A stretch of DNA of 64,000 nt. Source: Varroa destructor. Lineage: Eukaryota > Arthropoda > Arachnida > Mesostigmata > Varroidae. The notes under the pieces are model-generated. The model worked only from the letters and a program-made list of their open reading frames with translations, made no database searches and was not told the origin of the DNA. Each line of letters opens with the position of its first letter. The first letter of the stretch is position 1. The stretch covers positions 46,343,690 through 46,407,689 of the forward strand of contig NW_019211457.1 in the NCBI RefSeq assembly GCF_002443255.2. Reading direction: 5' to 3'. Position numbers and translations under genes: made by a program. This document shows, piece after piece, positions 14,231-28,200 of this stretch.

Positions 14231-15438
14231 AAACAGTCATGTAACGAATAGCGGTTCGGTGCTTTTTACCAGTATCCCACTAGAGACTACCATAGCCGTA
14301 TTGTATATTTTCTTAAATCTTCTCTCTGAGAGCGCGCCTTATTCTATGTGGTGGTATTTTTCTTTTATGGTGGTTGTCTGGATAGCAATATTGAGAATTT
14401 ACAAAATACTCACAGAGCATATACATGGAAAATGTGTGCTTTGGCTAACATTTCCAGATAAATCTTGTATGTGAGTGTAAGGAGGAGAGCGACTTGCCCT
14501 TGTCGCTTACAATTGTCCGGCATAGAAACCCACAAAGTTGGCCGCTCCTTCGCTGTACTACACCCACAAGTAAAAATAAAGCCGTTCGTGGAATAGATTT
14601 AGTCCGTTTCAATGCTTGAGACATTTGTGCGGGCAGCTGTTATATTGGATAGGTTCTATCAAAGTGTACACAACTGAATTCAAAGGGCAACGTAGGCGTC
14701 AACTGATTTTAAACTCTACCCGTAAAAGTAGCGAATTATTTTGATCGAATACAAGCTGACAATAGTCAGAGTGTCGTGTGTACTCATCGTGCTTATCGAG
14801 TGAGCTATTCCAGTTACCGCTGTATGACGCTAGTTAAGCTGGCCCGATTGTCCCACGCCTTCGACGTGACATAGGCTTAATCGCCCTTCGTGTGCAGCAG
14901 ATACGTACGTACAGGGACGCCGACGTGCGCGAAAAGAAAAACAAACCAGCCGTGATGCCAATCATATAAATGGCATGTGGTTGAATTTCGGATTTATATA
15001 ATAAACAGTGATGTAAATTAATAACTGCTACTACTAGCAAGCCGCCAGTGGTTTTTCTACATATCTCGTAGATGACGGCGTCTATAGCCATCGATAGTGC
15101 TTACTAAACAGAAACACAATATTCATAGGACGTGATTCAGAGACGGATAACGTATAGTTAAATACTTCATTTTTATGCCGCACTGATTCGATCGATCCCC
15201 ATTACAATAGGTCGACATAAAAACAGATGGAGTTGGATAAAAGTACAGCGACACGAAAAAACTCGATTATGAATATTCTGGCCTAAACACGAGAAAACGC
15301 ATTGCGAGCTTGTGTGTTCCTAAGTAAAGCGAATTCATATTGTCGTGAGGTAACTGAAAAGCAGTGACGGCACAAGGGGGTCAGTGGCGCACAATACCAC
15401 GGGTGATCTTCCTGAGAAGACTATCGAAGCGTGCGAAA

Positions 15439-15606
15439 ATGACTGAAACAGGCCAACACTCAGAGACGAGTCCTTTGCTTTCAGGTGAAACCAAAGGAGC
15501 TACTCCACAAACTACGGTTTATCTCTATATGGCCGCATTGTTATCGGCTATTGGAGGATTCCTATTTGGCTATGATACCGGGGTTGTATCCGGAGCGCTT
15601 TTACAG
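15439..15606 (+). CDS. SLC2A13: Transporter exon 1 (residues 1-56)
   Basis: This first coding exon encodes a short polar cytoplasmic N-terminus (residues 1-28) with an SPLL stretch at 11-14, a possible acidic/dileucine-type sorting element by inference. TM1 follows and carries the sugar-porter signature [17 protein letters not shown]. The exon ends in frame after CAG at a GTAAGG donor (15607). The start is fixed by the upstream in-frame TGA at 15355. A GTG at 15364 is also in frame but is not a plausible start in an animal gene. Confidence 0.92.
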
Positions 15607-18600
15607 GTAAGGACTAGAAACAGGAGAATATACTTTATTATTATGTTAAAGTTTTTTTTCTAGCGGATTAAAGAAAATACGTTGTCCTGCCCATTACGAT
15701 GTTACTTAGTTCGCGCTGTGATGGGTTTAGCACCACAGTCGTCCATGATGACACCATCGGCCGACAGAATAACACAAAGTATTTTTATACGATCTGAGTA
15801 CGGCATCTGATTAATCTAATCTCATCTCCTTTAATCGATCCTGATATTCTCCACCGTGCACTGAGCAAGCTTGCTAGACATCTGCAGCATACAAACACAT
15901 ATAAACGAATTTTCGTACGATGCTTCATAATACTGGCGGCGTACAGAAGCACGCGAAAATAGGACCATTTTGACGATGGATTCGTTTCGGGTATACTTTG
16001 TTGTTTCGGTTCAGACCGATTATACATTTATATACATATATGTTTGCTTGCTAATCTTAGGCATACGTTATAGTATGGGTTCAGATCCGAGCAGGGACAC
16101 ACTTCGATTCGTGCTGGGGTCCAACCGTGTCACGGCGTGCTTAACGGCTATACCGGGTGCAAAACTCAAAACATATAGAAATTATATTATAGAACAAGCT
16201 ATTGCACTATATGAGTGATCAGCCAAGACATTCGGTTCGATTAGGCGTTACACATTTATTATTTGTTGTCGTCGAGAGAAAAAGACGCTCTTCCCGTTTT
16301 TTCCTCGGGCTATTAAATAATTATTTTTTTATTTTCTGAATAAAAAATGTTTGTCAGCGGGCTTCCAGAATGTTCATAGCATGAATTATTTGTATGATAG
16401 ACAAACGTGATTAAAACACTCAGTGCCTGCTTTTGAAGACTCGAATGAATCCAGTTATCTACAAAGCAAACTACAGAATTTTAGTCGACGCGCATAATCT
16501 CTTTAGAGAACACAGTGATAGATAGATAAAGGGGAGCAAAGTCAGACTAGAAGCTTATCTCAGCCAGGATAGTAAGATAGAAATTCATTACTAACAGTTA
16601 AACAGATACTCATATTCGGTAAATAGGTGCAGAATTAAACACATAATTCTGCCTAGTGATAAATACATAATGCCCTGTAGAGCTGTCTTTAGAAATCGTC
16701 CGTCTACCGCTTTACAATCTACCTACAGAGATTACAATATACTACGAATGCACTATTGAGATCCCCTTGGACCGCTTACTTGATATTCCATTTCTAGTTT
16801 TTCATGGAAAATATCTTCATCTAGCTGTTTGTCTATAGAGATACCCACACGTCCTTAGATATTTTCCAAATGTGCAATGAAACTAAGGCAATAAACAGCT
16901 ATCATGGATAATAGACGGCAGTGCGGGGCAAAGCTTCACGAGTTCAGCGCAGCGAAACGCTCCCCATGCAGGTTAGTCAACTTTCCAATAAAATCAAATC
17001 TATCATCGTATTCATATGATGATAATCTGACATAGTGATTAAAATAACGTATTACTGCTTCCTTGGTTTCCTCCAATGGGTACCAACCCAAAGCCAACAC
17101 AAATGAGTAGGCTCCCGATGGGTAGATGGCGTATAGTGCACGCCTGTCGCACTTTCATAATGAACGTACTTAGCAATAAAGCCTTGGCTTCAGCAGCAGA
17201 TTAGGAGAAAAATCGTCAGGGATATGTGAAAAGTACCTTTCACTACGGAGCACCTACAAAAGCTTAATCCTTTGAAGGACGTTTTCCGCTAGTGAATAGC
17301 CAACCTATCATATAAACTCGAATGGGAACAAAATCTAAGAATGTTCTAAAAGTTAGCTTAGTATAGGCAGGACGGTGCTGGAGGAAAATACCGCCAAAAG
17401 CCCAACGATCTGATGTGCTGGGTTAGCATCTTTAATAACAGATATGTTTGTCTCTTGATTTAATTACACGCGTTAGGTTCAAATTCGTTGAAGTGTCAGA
17501 AAAATTTCTAAAAAAAAAAAAAGTAGAAGCACTTTTCATAATCCCAATAAAATGATAAAATAATTAGAGCTGGCCATTTTTCCTATTAATTAGAATTTTA
17601 CGTTGGTGCTATTATAAAATAAGATTTTCCGCGACGTGTTCGAAATGTTTGCCTACAATGGCTGTGACAGGTGGATTTTTATCCATAAATTGAGTTTCCA
17701 TTTTTCGAAATGAGCCCTGATCGACAGAGAAATTACAGCACAGGGTGGCGTTACTAGCGCACGTCTCACTTATGACATCATCCTACCGTAACCAGACAGC
17801 GTCATCCGAGTTCAGAGCACCCAATGCGGGCCATACGACGTCTTGCATCAGACCCTAATAATATCTAATAGCTTAACCATGCTCTTAATGGACACGTTAT
17901 GCCACGACGAACTGTTTTATTATAGAACCAGTTAAGTGTTCAAACATTCGATTATCCCTAAGATGGCCGCCTTCTCCGCCCACTAGAGAAGGTTTGCACT
18001 AAACACGTATTTTCTAAGGGCATTAAAATGCCAGACGTATACAGTTGTCGTCACTAGTAGCTGTTATGTCTCTAATGGTGTATCAAAGCATTCCGTCGGC
18101 TTGCCATAAAAAAAGGTTTGCTTTTATCAGTGCTGCACCCTTACATTATGTTTTTTTATTCTACATGCATTTATACTTTGCGAGGCCTTCTAGTTGCCTA
18201 ACAATAATAGTTTTATCTGTTTCGTTGCTACGAACAGTTACGAACATACTTCGACTTGAATATAGAATGGCAAGAAGTGGTTGTCTCGATCACGATAGCT
18301 GGGGCCTGGATCTGTGCCGTCCTCGCTGGTAAACTCAATGATTGGCTAGGCCGTAAGCCAACAGTTCTCATCGCCTCGTGCCTGTTTTCGGTAGGCTCAA
18401 TTCTGATGGCTGCCTCATCGGACAAATGGACGCTCTGCGTTGGTCGTTTGATTGTCGGTTTCGGAGTGGGTAAGTCCACTACATCAACATGCACGCACGC
18501 ATATAATAACATTCTGATGGTCCTAATTGTACGATATAGCCACTGTCGATTTTGATTACGTCATTTTTAAAATATCCTTTTCCGCAGACAACTCTTTAAT

Positions 18601-21600
18601 AGTAATTGTATGTTAAGCGATATTGGTAAATGTAAGCTTGCTGCAGTGTCGCTCAAATAAGTTATGTATTCATTCTAATGAAATGAAATAAACAGCAGGG
18701 CAGAAGTGTCAAAAATGGCCGGGCCGAATACGGCCAAAAAGAGTGAAAGACATAAAAAGGCGAAAAGCGTCACAGGAACTGACCATTAGAGCCTATGTAG
18801 ACCACCCAACTGGTAACAGATACTCTCCTCCCCATAAAGGTCGCTAATTTTTATGTCCAAACGGTTTTCTGCTACAAATCTAAACTCTATTTTTTAGGAA
18901 CGGCATGGAAACTGGCTATAGGCTAGACTGACGAATTTGGAAGCTTTTCCATTTGCATGTTTGCAACCAACAGGCCGTTGAATTTAAACGCATTACTTTA
19001 TATATATTAATCTATCTATCGTCTTTATATATATACATACATATATAACGGAAACTGTCTATTAAGTACGGAAAACTTTATTGCATTAGAAAATTACTGT
19101 GTCTTAGACCCTTATTATAATATCTATCAGCCCTTAGTGTCACTTTTCGAATTTTGTAAGTTAAGCCTTTCAGTATTATAGTATCATGAATATTTGTTAC
19201 GCATACCCATAGTCTCGTGTTTTCTGTTAATGCGAGTACGAGTACCTTACGAAAACGTAAGGTTCTCTAAGTTACATTCCCTGAGGCCTGGTGGTCGCAC
19301 GATTGAAATGTCCAATTGTGTTTAACGGTGTCCCAATAACTGTGCACATAAAAGTTTTATCCGTCAATATAAAATATATAATAAATTAGTTTAATGATTA
19401 TTTGAGATTATTTAGTTAAATTAGTATAATACCTATATTAATTTCGTCTGAACAATCCAACCCATTTCCAAAAAAATATTCATTACTTTATTTTCTAACA
19501 CATACCGTTTGTGTAGCAAGTTCTTCCGGAGAACGATTTCGGCCGATGGTTCTGTGTTCTTACTTCCCGAAAAACTTCTAGAATGCAAGGAAGGCGCGAA
19601 TTGGTTTTTGTTCTGATTGGAACTTTTGCGGCAATATTATAGAAACAGAACAAACATAAATATTCAACTGGCAGTCGGTAGTTTGGCTGATCAGCAAGAA
19701 AAATCGTATTTGTATAATGTTAAGATAATGGTCACTTGTTATTAATTTTTCTGATATGTTTGTAAATTACATTCATATGATACATGCATCGTACGGTAAC
19801 ATATGGTTCTAGGTGCTGCGTAGCGTCGGTGTTTTTACCAAGCTTCACGACCTCATTTAGCTAACTCTATCCAAGGAGTAAAGTGTACGGCATTTACATA
19901 CTCGTAAGCTATATAGTATAGTTGCTTTAGATAATACAATTTTGGCCAGTACTTCGAATAGCCTTGGAGGCTGTAACTATAGCTTTTGCCCATATTTTTC
20001 CGCGTACGAAATTCGTAGAAGCCCCTTCGTATCTTTCTGTTCCTACGTAAAGCTCAAGATGTAAAATAGAGTTTCGATAACGACTGCTTTGTTTCCGCTA
20101 CCTCAGTGTTTAATAGTCGATGTTCTACGAGAGAATGACCCTTGGGCACATTGTCACGTCATGTAGGTGCACGATTATGTCGGGACATTCGGGTCTGTGC
20201 GTGATTCGCTCGTTTATCCGATAGTAGATAAGTTTCCGTTGCTTAGCAATGATACATCGCATCGTTCTGAAGAGTGTAAAAAACGATAGCATCATTTTAC
20301 CCAGAGGCGTACCCAGACAAAACAAGCTTAAAAGTTATCGTAACTTATAACAATGTTAGAAAGGATTTAAATTTGACTCATTTGACCCATTTGACTCTAA
20401 GTGGGATACGCGCGGCTATGTAAGTGAAAGCCACAGTTTTAACGACCGACTTGTGCTGCTTGCTGAGATCGACAGAAACTTCGCGGAGCAGTTTTCAGGC
20501 ACGGAACATTTGAATCTTTGCGGAAGTAGTAAGTTATAGGGAGTGCCGTCGTTATTTTATAACTTCGTCTTTTTTAGTTGGGTAACTTTTGAAGTATCTG
20601 CCTTTTTTGGCTTCTTTGCTTAGAGCCAAAACACATATAAAGCGGTGTCTGTACTGACGCATCAAAGGCAATATATGAATCTTTGGGTATAGGGCATTTC
20701 TAGTTAGATCCTATACTCGAAGCTGGTTAGCGGAGGAAATGATCAATGAATATTTTTGTGATAAAGAACATATCTTAACATTTTGGTCGGTCGAAATATG
20801 TTTATACTTATATGAACTATTATAAAACCAATTCTGGTACTGTGCAGTGCATACGTCCGTGACGCGGCCGGTGACATACTGCATACACTTTGTTTTACAG
20901 CGACCTTCTGCTACAAAGAGGACGTTCCATCTGCATAATCATATAAAAAGTATAACAATTTTGTCTTGCTATCATTATAACTAGGTGATACATAGTTCTC
21001 TGCGACGTTCGGCTCTCCTTCAGTATAAAGTGATTAAAGTTATTTGCACTACCACTAGTCATGTAAAGACGTCTAAGACATTAATTTCCGCCACTCAAAA
21101 CGCATTATAATGAAAAAAAAAAAAAAAAAAAAAAAGAAAATGTTGCCGGATAAAACAAAATGTTACTGCGTCGTTTTTTCGTTTACGAAAGATTTTCATT
21201 TACGACCATGAAGCTCAATTCTCCGTTCTTAGTTGATACACTTTTTGACTCGTTTGAAAACGATTGTGAGCCCGGTATCATTATTTGCATGGCTTGTCAT
21301 TGTTCCCTAGGATGACGGGAAAATGAAAAGAACATGATCTAGACAATACAAGCGAAATAGATTTGTTAACTTGTCTAACGATACAACCAGTCAAGGGATA
21401 TTCGAGCATATCGACTAAGATTTTGACAGTATCATAGAATTCTATCAATGAGCTGTTCAGGATGTTTATTCATTAAGCAGTGAACGAGAGCAAGCGTTGT
21501 TGTCCATGAACTTCTGCCAGTTGTTTCGCGACTGTCGAGTACGACGATCGATCAAGTTTCGACGGCCACTCTTGGCATCCTGCTGAAATGTTCATAAAAA

Positions 21601-22222
21601 TCCTATTAAAAAGTTTTCGAAATTCTGCCCCGTCTAGCAAAACTTTTGCCTCACTGTCTTTTCAACTTTTTACGATGTGAGGAGGTCGAGCATTGTTGCG
21701 CATCTCCTATTTCTGTTCACCTATCTTGGACGATGATGCCAAGTTAGTTCATTATATTATCCAATAGTCAGCATAATGTTTAGCAAATGAAAACATTGAA
21801 GCTGTAACAAACAGGGTCAACATTAAGTCGCTTGGCAGACTTCGCAATTGTGCATTTGCTTTAGGACGATATTAACCGTTTCAATTGCATCCACTGACTG
21901 ACGTAACCGTTCATTCACATCATGAGTCATAGTTCGATACATAATGTACATAAATCGGCCACTAACTACTAAGGTGAAATAAAACCAAAGCAAACGTACC
22001 TACCTCTAGGTAGATCCTCGTTCAGCTAACTTAAGATCTACTTACTCATATTTTTTTACTTATTATACCGAGCTAAGCACACCAAATCTGGTTGCTTTTG
22101 AGATCGGTCAGTTTCCATTGCACTTCTCAACCCTTCGCTATTTAGTTCGCAGAGAGTCTTCGAGGCTTTGAGATCGCAATTTCCCTTATAGAATTTGTTC
22201 GATTAACGGCTCACGGTGTTTC

Positions 22223-22273
<51 letters not shown>

Positions 22274-25200
22274 CAGTAGCGCCGCCGCCGCCGGCGGCGG
22301 CTGTAATGTCCCGAAGTTGTCATTATCGTTCAATCAATACGCAGTGTCCTGGAGATCTTGGTCGACACCCTCTGTCTAATATTTATATCTATACATTTTT
22401 TTTATTTGGTAGATTACGTGCCGATAGACACATTGTTCATCAGTTCTACTGTCATTACATCGAATCAAGTTCGTTCTGTTCTATTGATTCCCCTCGGATA
22501 CGATGACAGTTCTAGCGGACCCGATACCTAGCCCACAGCGGCTTGAAAGCAGTGTCTTATTGAAAGGCGCTGCCATACTATACGCGAAAAGTATGTTGAC
22601 AAGAATGACTCGTCAGGAATTGGCCGAAGCAGGTCGCAATACGTGTAGAGGTTCGCTCTTTGTGCAGCGACTAAATGGGTCCTTTGGTGCGAAGTCGAAC
22701 CGACATCGCCGATTCGACAATCGTTTATAGAACGAAGGGAAAAAAGAGAAGAAATAGGAGTCGGCATCGAAAGGAGAGCTGTGCGACAAATTACGGTACG
22801 CTGTGTAGGAACGCCGGAAAATTGTTCATTACTACGTCGTAGGCTTTTTCGGTGTTCGACACGTTTATCGCGTTTGCGTCGGAACGTTGGGCCGGGAGGC
22901 AGTGCATGGCTAGCGATGCCACGCTGCCCTGATGGTATTACTTTTACTAACGAGACCGGCTGCTTGGACGTTTTCAATTAGTGGACAAGGAAATCGAGAG
23001 AAGGAAATGAAGGGAATGATTAGCTCTCACCCCGATTTCCAATAAAATTCATTATAGACTGCTTTTTATATTCTGTGCCGAAGGATGAGACAAGTGATGT
23101 TTTTTTTTCCGTTAGCAAAGGATGATACGAAGGTGACCTTTTATTGTACACAAATTCGGCTAGTGATATTCATTTATCTTGTTTCACGTTAATGATTTTG
23201 CCAAAATGTTACAAGGGCCATCAAGGATAAGCAATACGAAAATAATACAAAACGTGGTCAACCTGTAACGAAATATTGAAAAAAAACAAATCCTCTAATG
23301 TAGTAAATCTTTATTAAACACTCAACTGAGAATAACATTCAAGTGGGAATTTGCATTTCGAACTCTACTGCGAACACAATAAATAACGAAGACAGCTTTT
23401 TGGTATATAGGCACAAATCATTACGAGCAATAATGTATTGTCTTAGTAATAATGTATGGTTTTCTATGTCTACGACATAATCAGTCTCTCAGAAGCTCAT
23501 AACAAAACTATGTATTGTTCTCTGTAGTAGACAAATAGATAGCTTAGAATGTGTGGCTTACGTGCGTGTGGGTAAGACAGGCTTAACAATATTAGCTATT
23601 AGCGGTAGGAGCTAATGGCCTATGGTAAAGTGGCTAGAATCGTGACCACAGCTTCTTCCATATTGGATCGCTTTTCAATTCAAATACAATGGGATTTGAA
23701 GAGATAAATGGAATCCGCTTCTTAACCTCTTCAAAAGCGTCTCAGATTAATTCCTCATACTACGTCGTTTGGTCAAGCCTGACTCTTTCTCACACGTCAG
23801 CTACTTCTGGGTAATTTTTTCTAGAAAGCGTATTTAATGCATTGACGCACACGGTAGGGATCCTCAGTGCAGACTCAACTCAGAAGCTTGAATTTGGTTC
23901 CACCCAGATTAATACCGATCAACGCATCCATTCCCATAAGCTTCACAGCCTGCTGCCCGGGCTGTTCATAGAATAGCACTACAGCCTGACCGGGTCAACT
24001 GGCCGAGGTCATTTTTGGGTTCCCCACCACACCAGGTGTGCGAAGTCCCTTAGTCTATGAACCCGGAAGCCTTACCGCAACCTCTGTTTCGCGCGCAGGT
24101 AGCCTTTCAGAACTTTTTTTTGCTGTGGCCACTCAACTTTCATCTTCCGGTAGAGGTACTAATTAGCTTAACAAATTTTGAAAGTTAAAAGGGATCTAGC
24201 ACGTTTCTGTTTCTTCTGCCCACAACTATCTGTCGTGCTTTACCCTCAACATCTTTTAGCGCAGAGTATATCAGTAGCATATAGGCAGTTCCTAAATCAT
24301 GGTATCGGAGGGAGCTTTTCCGAGCCCATATAAGTAGATTTAAAACTCCATACGTTATTATTCGTTTCAGGTTATAATTAACCGATTGATCCAGTCGTTT
24401 TTCTGTGTACGGTACTAAAGATGGTCGGCCAGCCGTTAGTTATACACTCCGCCTGCCAGGCGTCTAATATTGATTTTCGTTTGATCTCGTTAGAGACATA
24501 TGAACCATTTTTCCATTGATGTCTTCTTTCCGCCTCTTCTAGATCCCATAAGAGCGTCCAAGGCCGCCGGCGTGCTTACCGTTCTATAGATGTGTAGCGC
24601 CGCCGTTCTCTGAGTCTTATGGAAAGGTCTTTACCGGCTTTGGAGCCCGCAAGGCTCCTCCTCCATACGATGAACCCGATAAAAGCTAACTCTGCACGAC
24701 AGACGTCAGCAGCCTGCGCTTGCCAGCTCACCTAGAACCCGCCGCTTTACTCGCTTCCAATACTGCCGTTTTAATGTGGAGTATTCCCCAGAGAGCTTCA
24801 TCCAAATAGACTTGTTAATACTTTGCTGTCTTTTATTAGCCTGATCTGTCTACTCACTAATTGGGTAATTTGTCTCATCTGTTTATTTTTCGTAAGCACC
24901 CTTTATTTTTATCCAAGCGAACTCTATCTATTCAAAGCGAACTATCTCTGCTTTTGCCATCTATTCAGAGACTGCATTCAACGTTTGTTGGCGTGCGGCT
25001 CTAGTTCTGTAGCCGTCTTTACCCTGACTGTGATCATCAAGTCGTCAGCGTGGGCTGGCAACTTACTCCATGGAAGATCTTGAAGGCTCAGCATGTCATT
25101 GTGCGCAACATTTCATAAAAACGAGTCCAGTATCGAGGCATGAAGAACGCCCATTTTCCTCAACGGAAGCGTAGAACCTTCGCTTGGTGTCTTTCTGTCC

Positions 25201-28200
25201 TGCAAAAATTTAGCATAGTTCTCTGCTAATATGCCAGCACCAGTTTCTAGTAATATTTTCCATTGTAAACTATTAACAGCGTTTTGTGCGTCAAGCAGAA
25301 CAGCCATGAACAGCTTCCAGGTCTTGAGGGTTGAACGACGTAGGAGTTTCGTTTTAGCCACCGTAAAGACAGAACGATTTTTTCTAGGGTCGTAAATGAC
25401 AGGCTGTCGTCCTTGGTAAAAGTTCTTAACCTGTCTTGATGATTAACGTTTTTGGTCAGTTAGTTCGACGAGCAAATCGACCTGAAGCTTCCATTACCTT
25501 CCGGTATCAATACCACTTTCGCCCTTTTCCATGCATTCGAAAATTGCCGCTATTATTTTTACTAATTAATTAATTAATGATAATATAATTAATAAATCTT
25601 AGTGGCTTCCGCTGCTACTTCTTGAAAATAATCCTTATTGTGCCACCCGCCCTGTGACCTTTTTCTTGCTTGATCTGATTAGCTGCCGCAACTTCTAGTA
25701 TCATGTGTTCTTGGTTTTCCGCGTTAGGCTCAAGCCGCGAAAATTTCCTAGGAAAATGCTCGTGTGTTTTTCCATTATTTGTGTCTCACATTAAGCCTAG
25801 GAACTTTTTTCACTTTTCCGTTTACCGCTTTATAGGGGCTTTTCTATAAGTCTTCTTCTAGCTCGGCCAAAGTCTCTCCAGCACTTATTTTTGCACTTAT
25901 TTATGGGTCGTTTGAGCTTAGCCTTTTTCTGTTTGGGCTGAGCAGGATCTGTCGTTGTCCTAGCAAGCCTTCTGCAAGGCTCTCCTGACCTGCAAATAGC
26001 GCGTACGACTTTGAGACGAATTTTGAGAGTTTTACCAGCACCTGGATTCTATCTGTTTTTTCCTTTTTAGGATATCTTGTAGAAGCACTCGTCAACCTGC
26101 AACTTTATTCGGAACGCGTTGGAGTCCTCAGTGCCCTCTGGAGCTTGTTGTTGCTTTGCAACCCTTCCTAATGGTTCTTTCAGCGCCCAATCGTAACACG
26201 TTTTGTACCACGTTCCAGAGGGAATTGCAGTGGTAATCGTTTAGATTACATTTCTATTAGCAGTAGCCACTTTTTGACCTCCATTTCCTCTGAGCGAATT
26301 GTGAGGTCACTGGACTGGTCGATTACATGTAGGTGCATCCTGCCTTTATAGCCAGAAGGTTATTTGCCACCTATATTATTTCTCATCTCCGACTAGTTCG
26401 GTCAAACCCTCGTGTGTCCGAGGCAGCATTGCAGTCAGTGGCTAGGAGGACCTTAGCTAGTAACTACACAGGATGAATTGAAGCCGAAAGGTCGTCAAGG
26501 GTAAATTCGAAAGTTTCGACTTGTAGTTCGGAGTGATATAGCAGAAATATACCCTTGCTCTTAACCGCATCCAAGAATTTGGAAGGAGCCTTCTGTACAG
26601 ATGAAAACGATCCTAGAAATGTCTACAGAGTGATCTGCCCTGCTATTTGCCAAAGTTACGTTCAGCTCACTTATTAAAGTCGAGTTAGGCTTCCCGTTAG
26701 GCTCTTGGTCGAGATCTATTCCACCAAAGCATGGGCGGGACAACTGCGGTCGCAGCTGACTTTCATTATCTTAATCTGAATTATTGATGAAGAATGAGAG
26801 TACCTTACTGTCCGCGACCGGGTTCTCCGAACTAGGACTATTCGTCTAGCCCTCTTCTTCGATAACGTTCCCTCTTGTCCTTTTTGTGATCAGACCTGGC
26901 ACGAGTTGTTTCAGATTGTCTTTCTTACATGCATTAGCATGGAAAGTTTGCTCAGCTTTTTTAAGAATTGCTTTTTTTTTTCTGAACATTGGGCAAATCA
27001 TGGAACTCGTGATATGAACATCCTCTTTGCACTCATGATATGTCTGTTGGTGCAAAAGCAGTTATTATATGCTACAGTTATAGCAACGTCTTCATCCAAC
27101 TATGTTGTTTCTGCTTTCCTTAGCGTAATGTTTTAGTTTCTGGCAATTGAAGCAGGTCGGTATTAAAGTTCATACCTTGGGGTATACTTTTCAAACATTA
27201 TCCTTTTTAAGAGACTAGTTTGTAGAATGTTTGGCGTAGAAGCGTTACCAGACAATGCCCGCTTTTCTTCGTACAGGAGTCCTCTGTACGCATCCTAATT
27301 CGCTCAGCTGTAACTAGTTGATTCCGTACTTTTTCTCTGTCTGTACGGCAGCTAGGAGAAGGTCAATTTTCTGTAGTACTAGCATCGTCGGCGGATCTAA
27401 AGCGTCCCGTGCGTGTTCTTACGCAGATGCGCATCCCCTCAAAGATTTTGCCTCCACCTAACTTGGTTTCTGCTATATATTAGCTACTAGAAGACAAGGT
27501 CCTCGAATGTCTACAGTTTCTCCATTTCGTACCCGATTCTTTTCTGCTACTCGAAGTGCTACTAATGTTTCTCCGTTTTTTTGCTACACTTGATAAAGAA
27601 AAATATGGAATCCTCGGTCACCTTAGAGCTCTTATCTGCTTGTTGCATCTCTCGTATACGACGTAACTTGTTGTTCTTCTGCTAGAATAATTCATACTGT
27701 TTCCCCAAGAACGAAATTGTTCCAGGATTAACCTGTTTTTCTGGATTAGGGTAAATTGTTTTTCCGTAGTGTTTCTACGGTGACCTAGAAAAACCATTTT
27801 TTCTTGTTCTCCTTGAAAGCTATTATACTTCAACTTTCAGCCTTGTTATAATGGCCTGCATTAAGTTGTACATGTCTCCAAATTGCCAACGAAGGTCCCT
27901 AAGGACCTTGACGGTTTTGTTTAGTTTTTTGAGAGCTTCATCAAAGCCCAATTGTGGGTCAGCTACCAAGACATCTAAAAATCTTCCCTATTTTTTTTCG
28001 TAACCTTTTTTAGCAGCTAGCTTAAAAGTATGTTCAGCGTTTCCGGGGCGCTCGAGACTAGCATCCGCTATTCTCCTGCGTAGCTGTGCTCGTTCCTCGC
28101 TTCTTCCTTAATAGTTGACTCGCTCCCTCGACCCCGTTACAGTGGTGTTCCTAATCTGTTCAGACGGAACGTAAATTTCAACCCCTCCTCCCCTTTCCGT

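Larger units (their letters stand above)
82..15438. other. Flank upstream of the transporter, mostly non-coding
   Basis: This AT-rich DNA holds only scattered open frames of 60-140 codons. No frame is recognisable and no tRNA or rRNA is visible. It contains short GC-richer patches at about 5.04-5.49, 8.08-9.16, 9.3-9.75 and 13.7-14.25 kb, listed separately or in the findings. Any 5' untranslated exon and promoter of the transporter should lie in the right part. I see no convincing TATA box close to 15,439. Confidence 0.6.

Noticed and set aside
15364..15438. Upstream in-frame GTG as an alternative start for the transporter
   Set aside because: Animal genes rarely use GTG. The ATG at 15439 has a good context, and the family's N-terminus matches from there.
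15607..15663. Continuation of the exon 1 frame past 15606
   Set aside because: The added residues do not resemble the family, while GTAAGG at 15607 joins in phase to exon 2 with a matching sequence.
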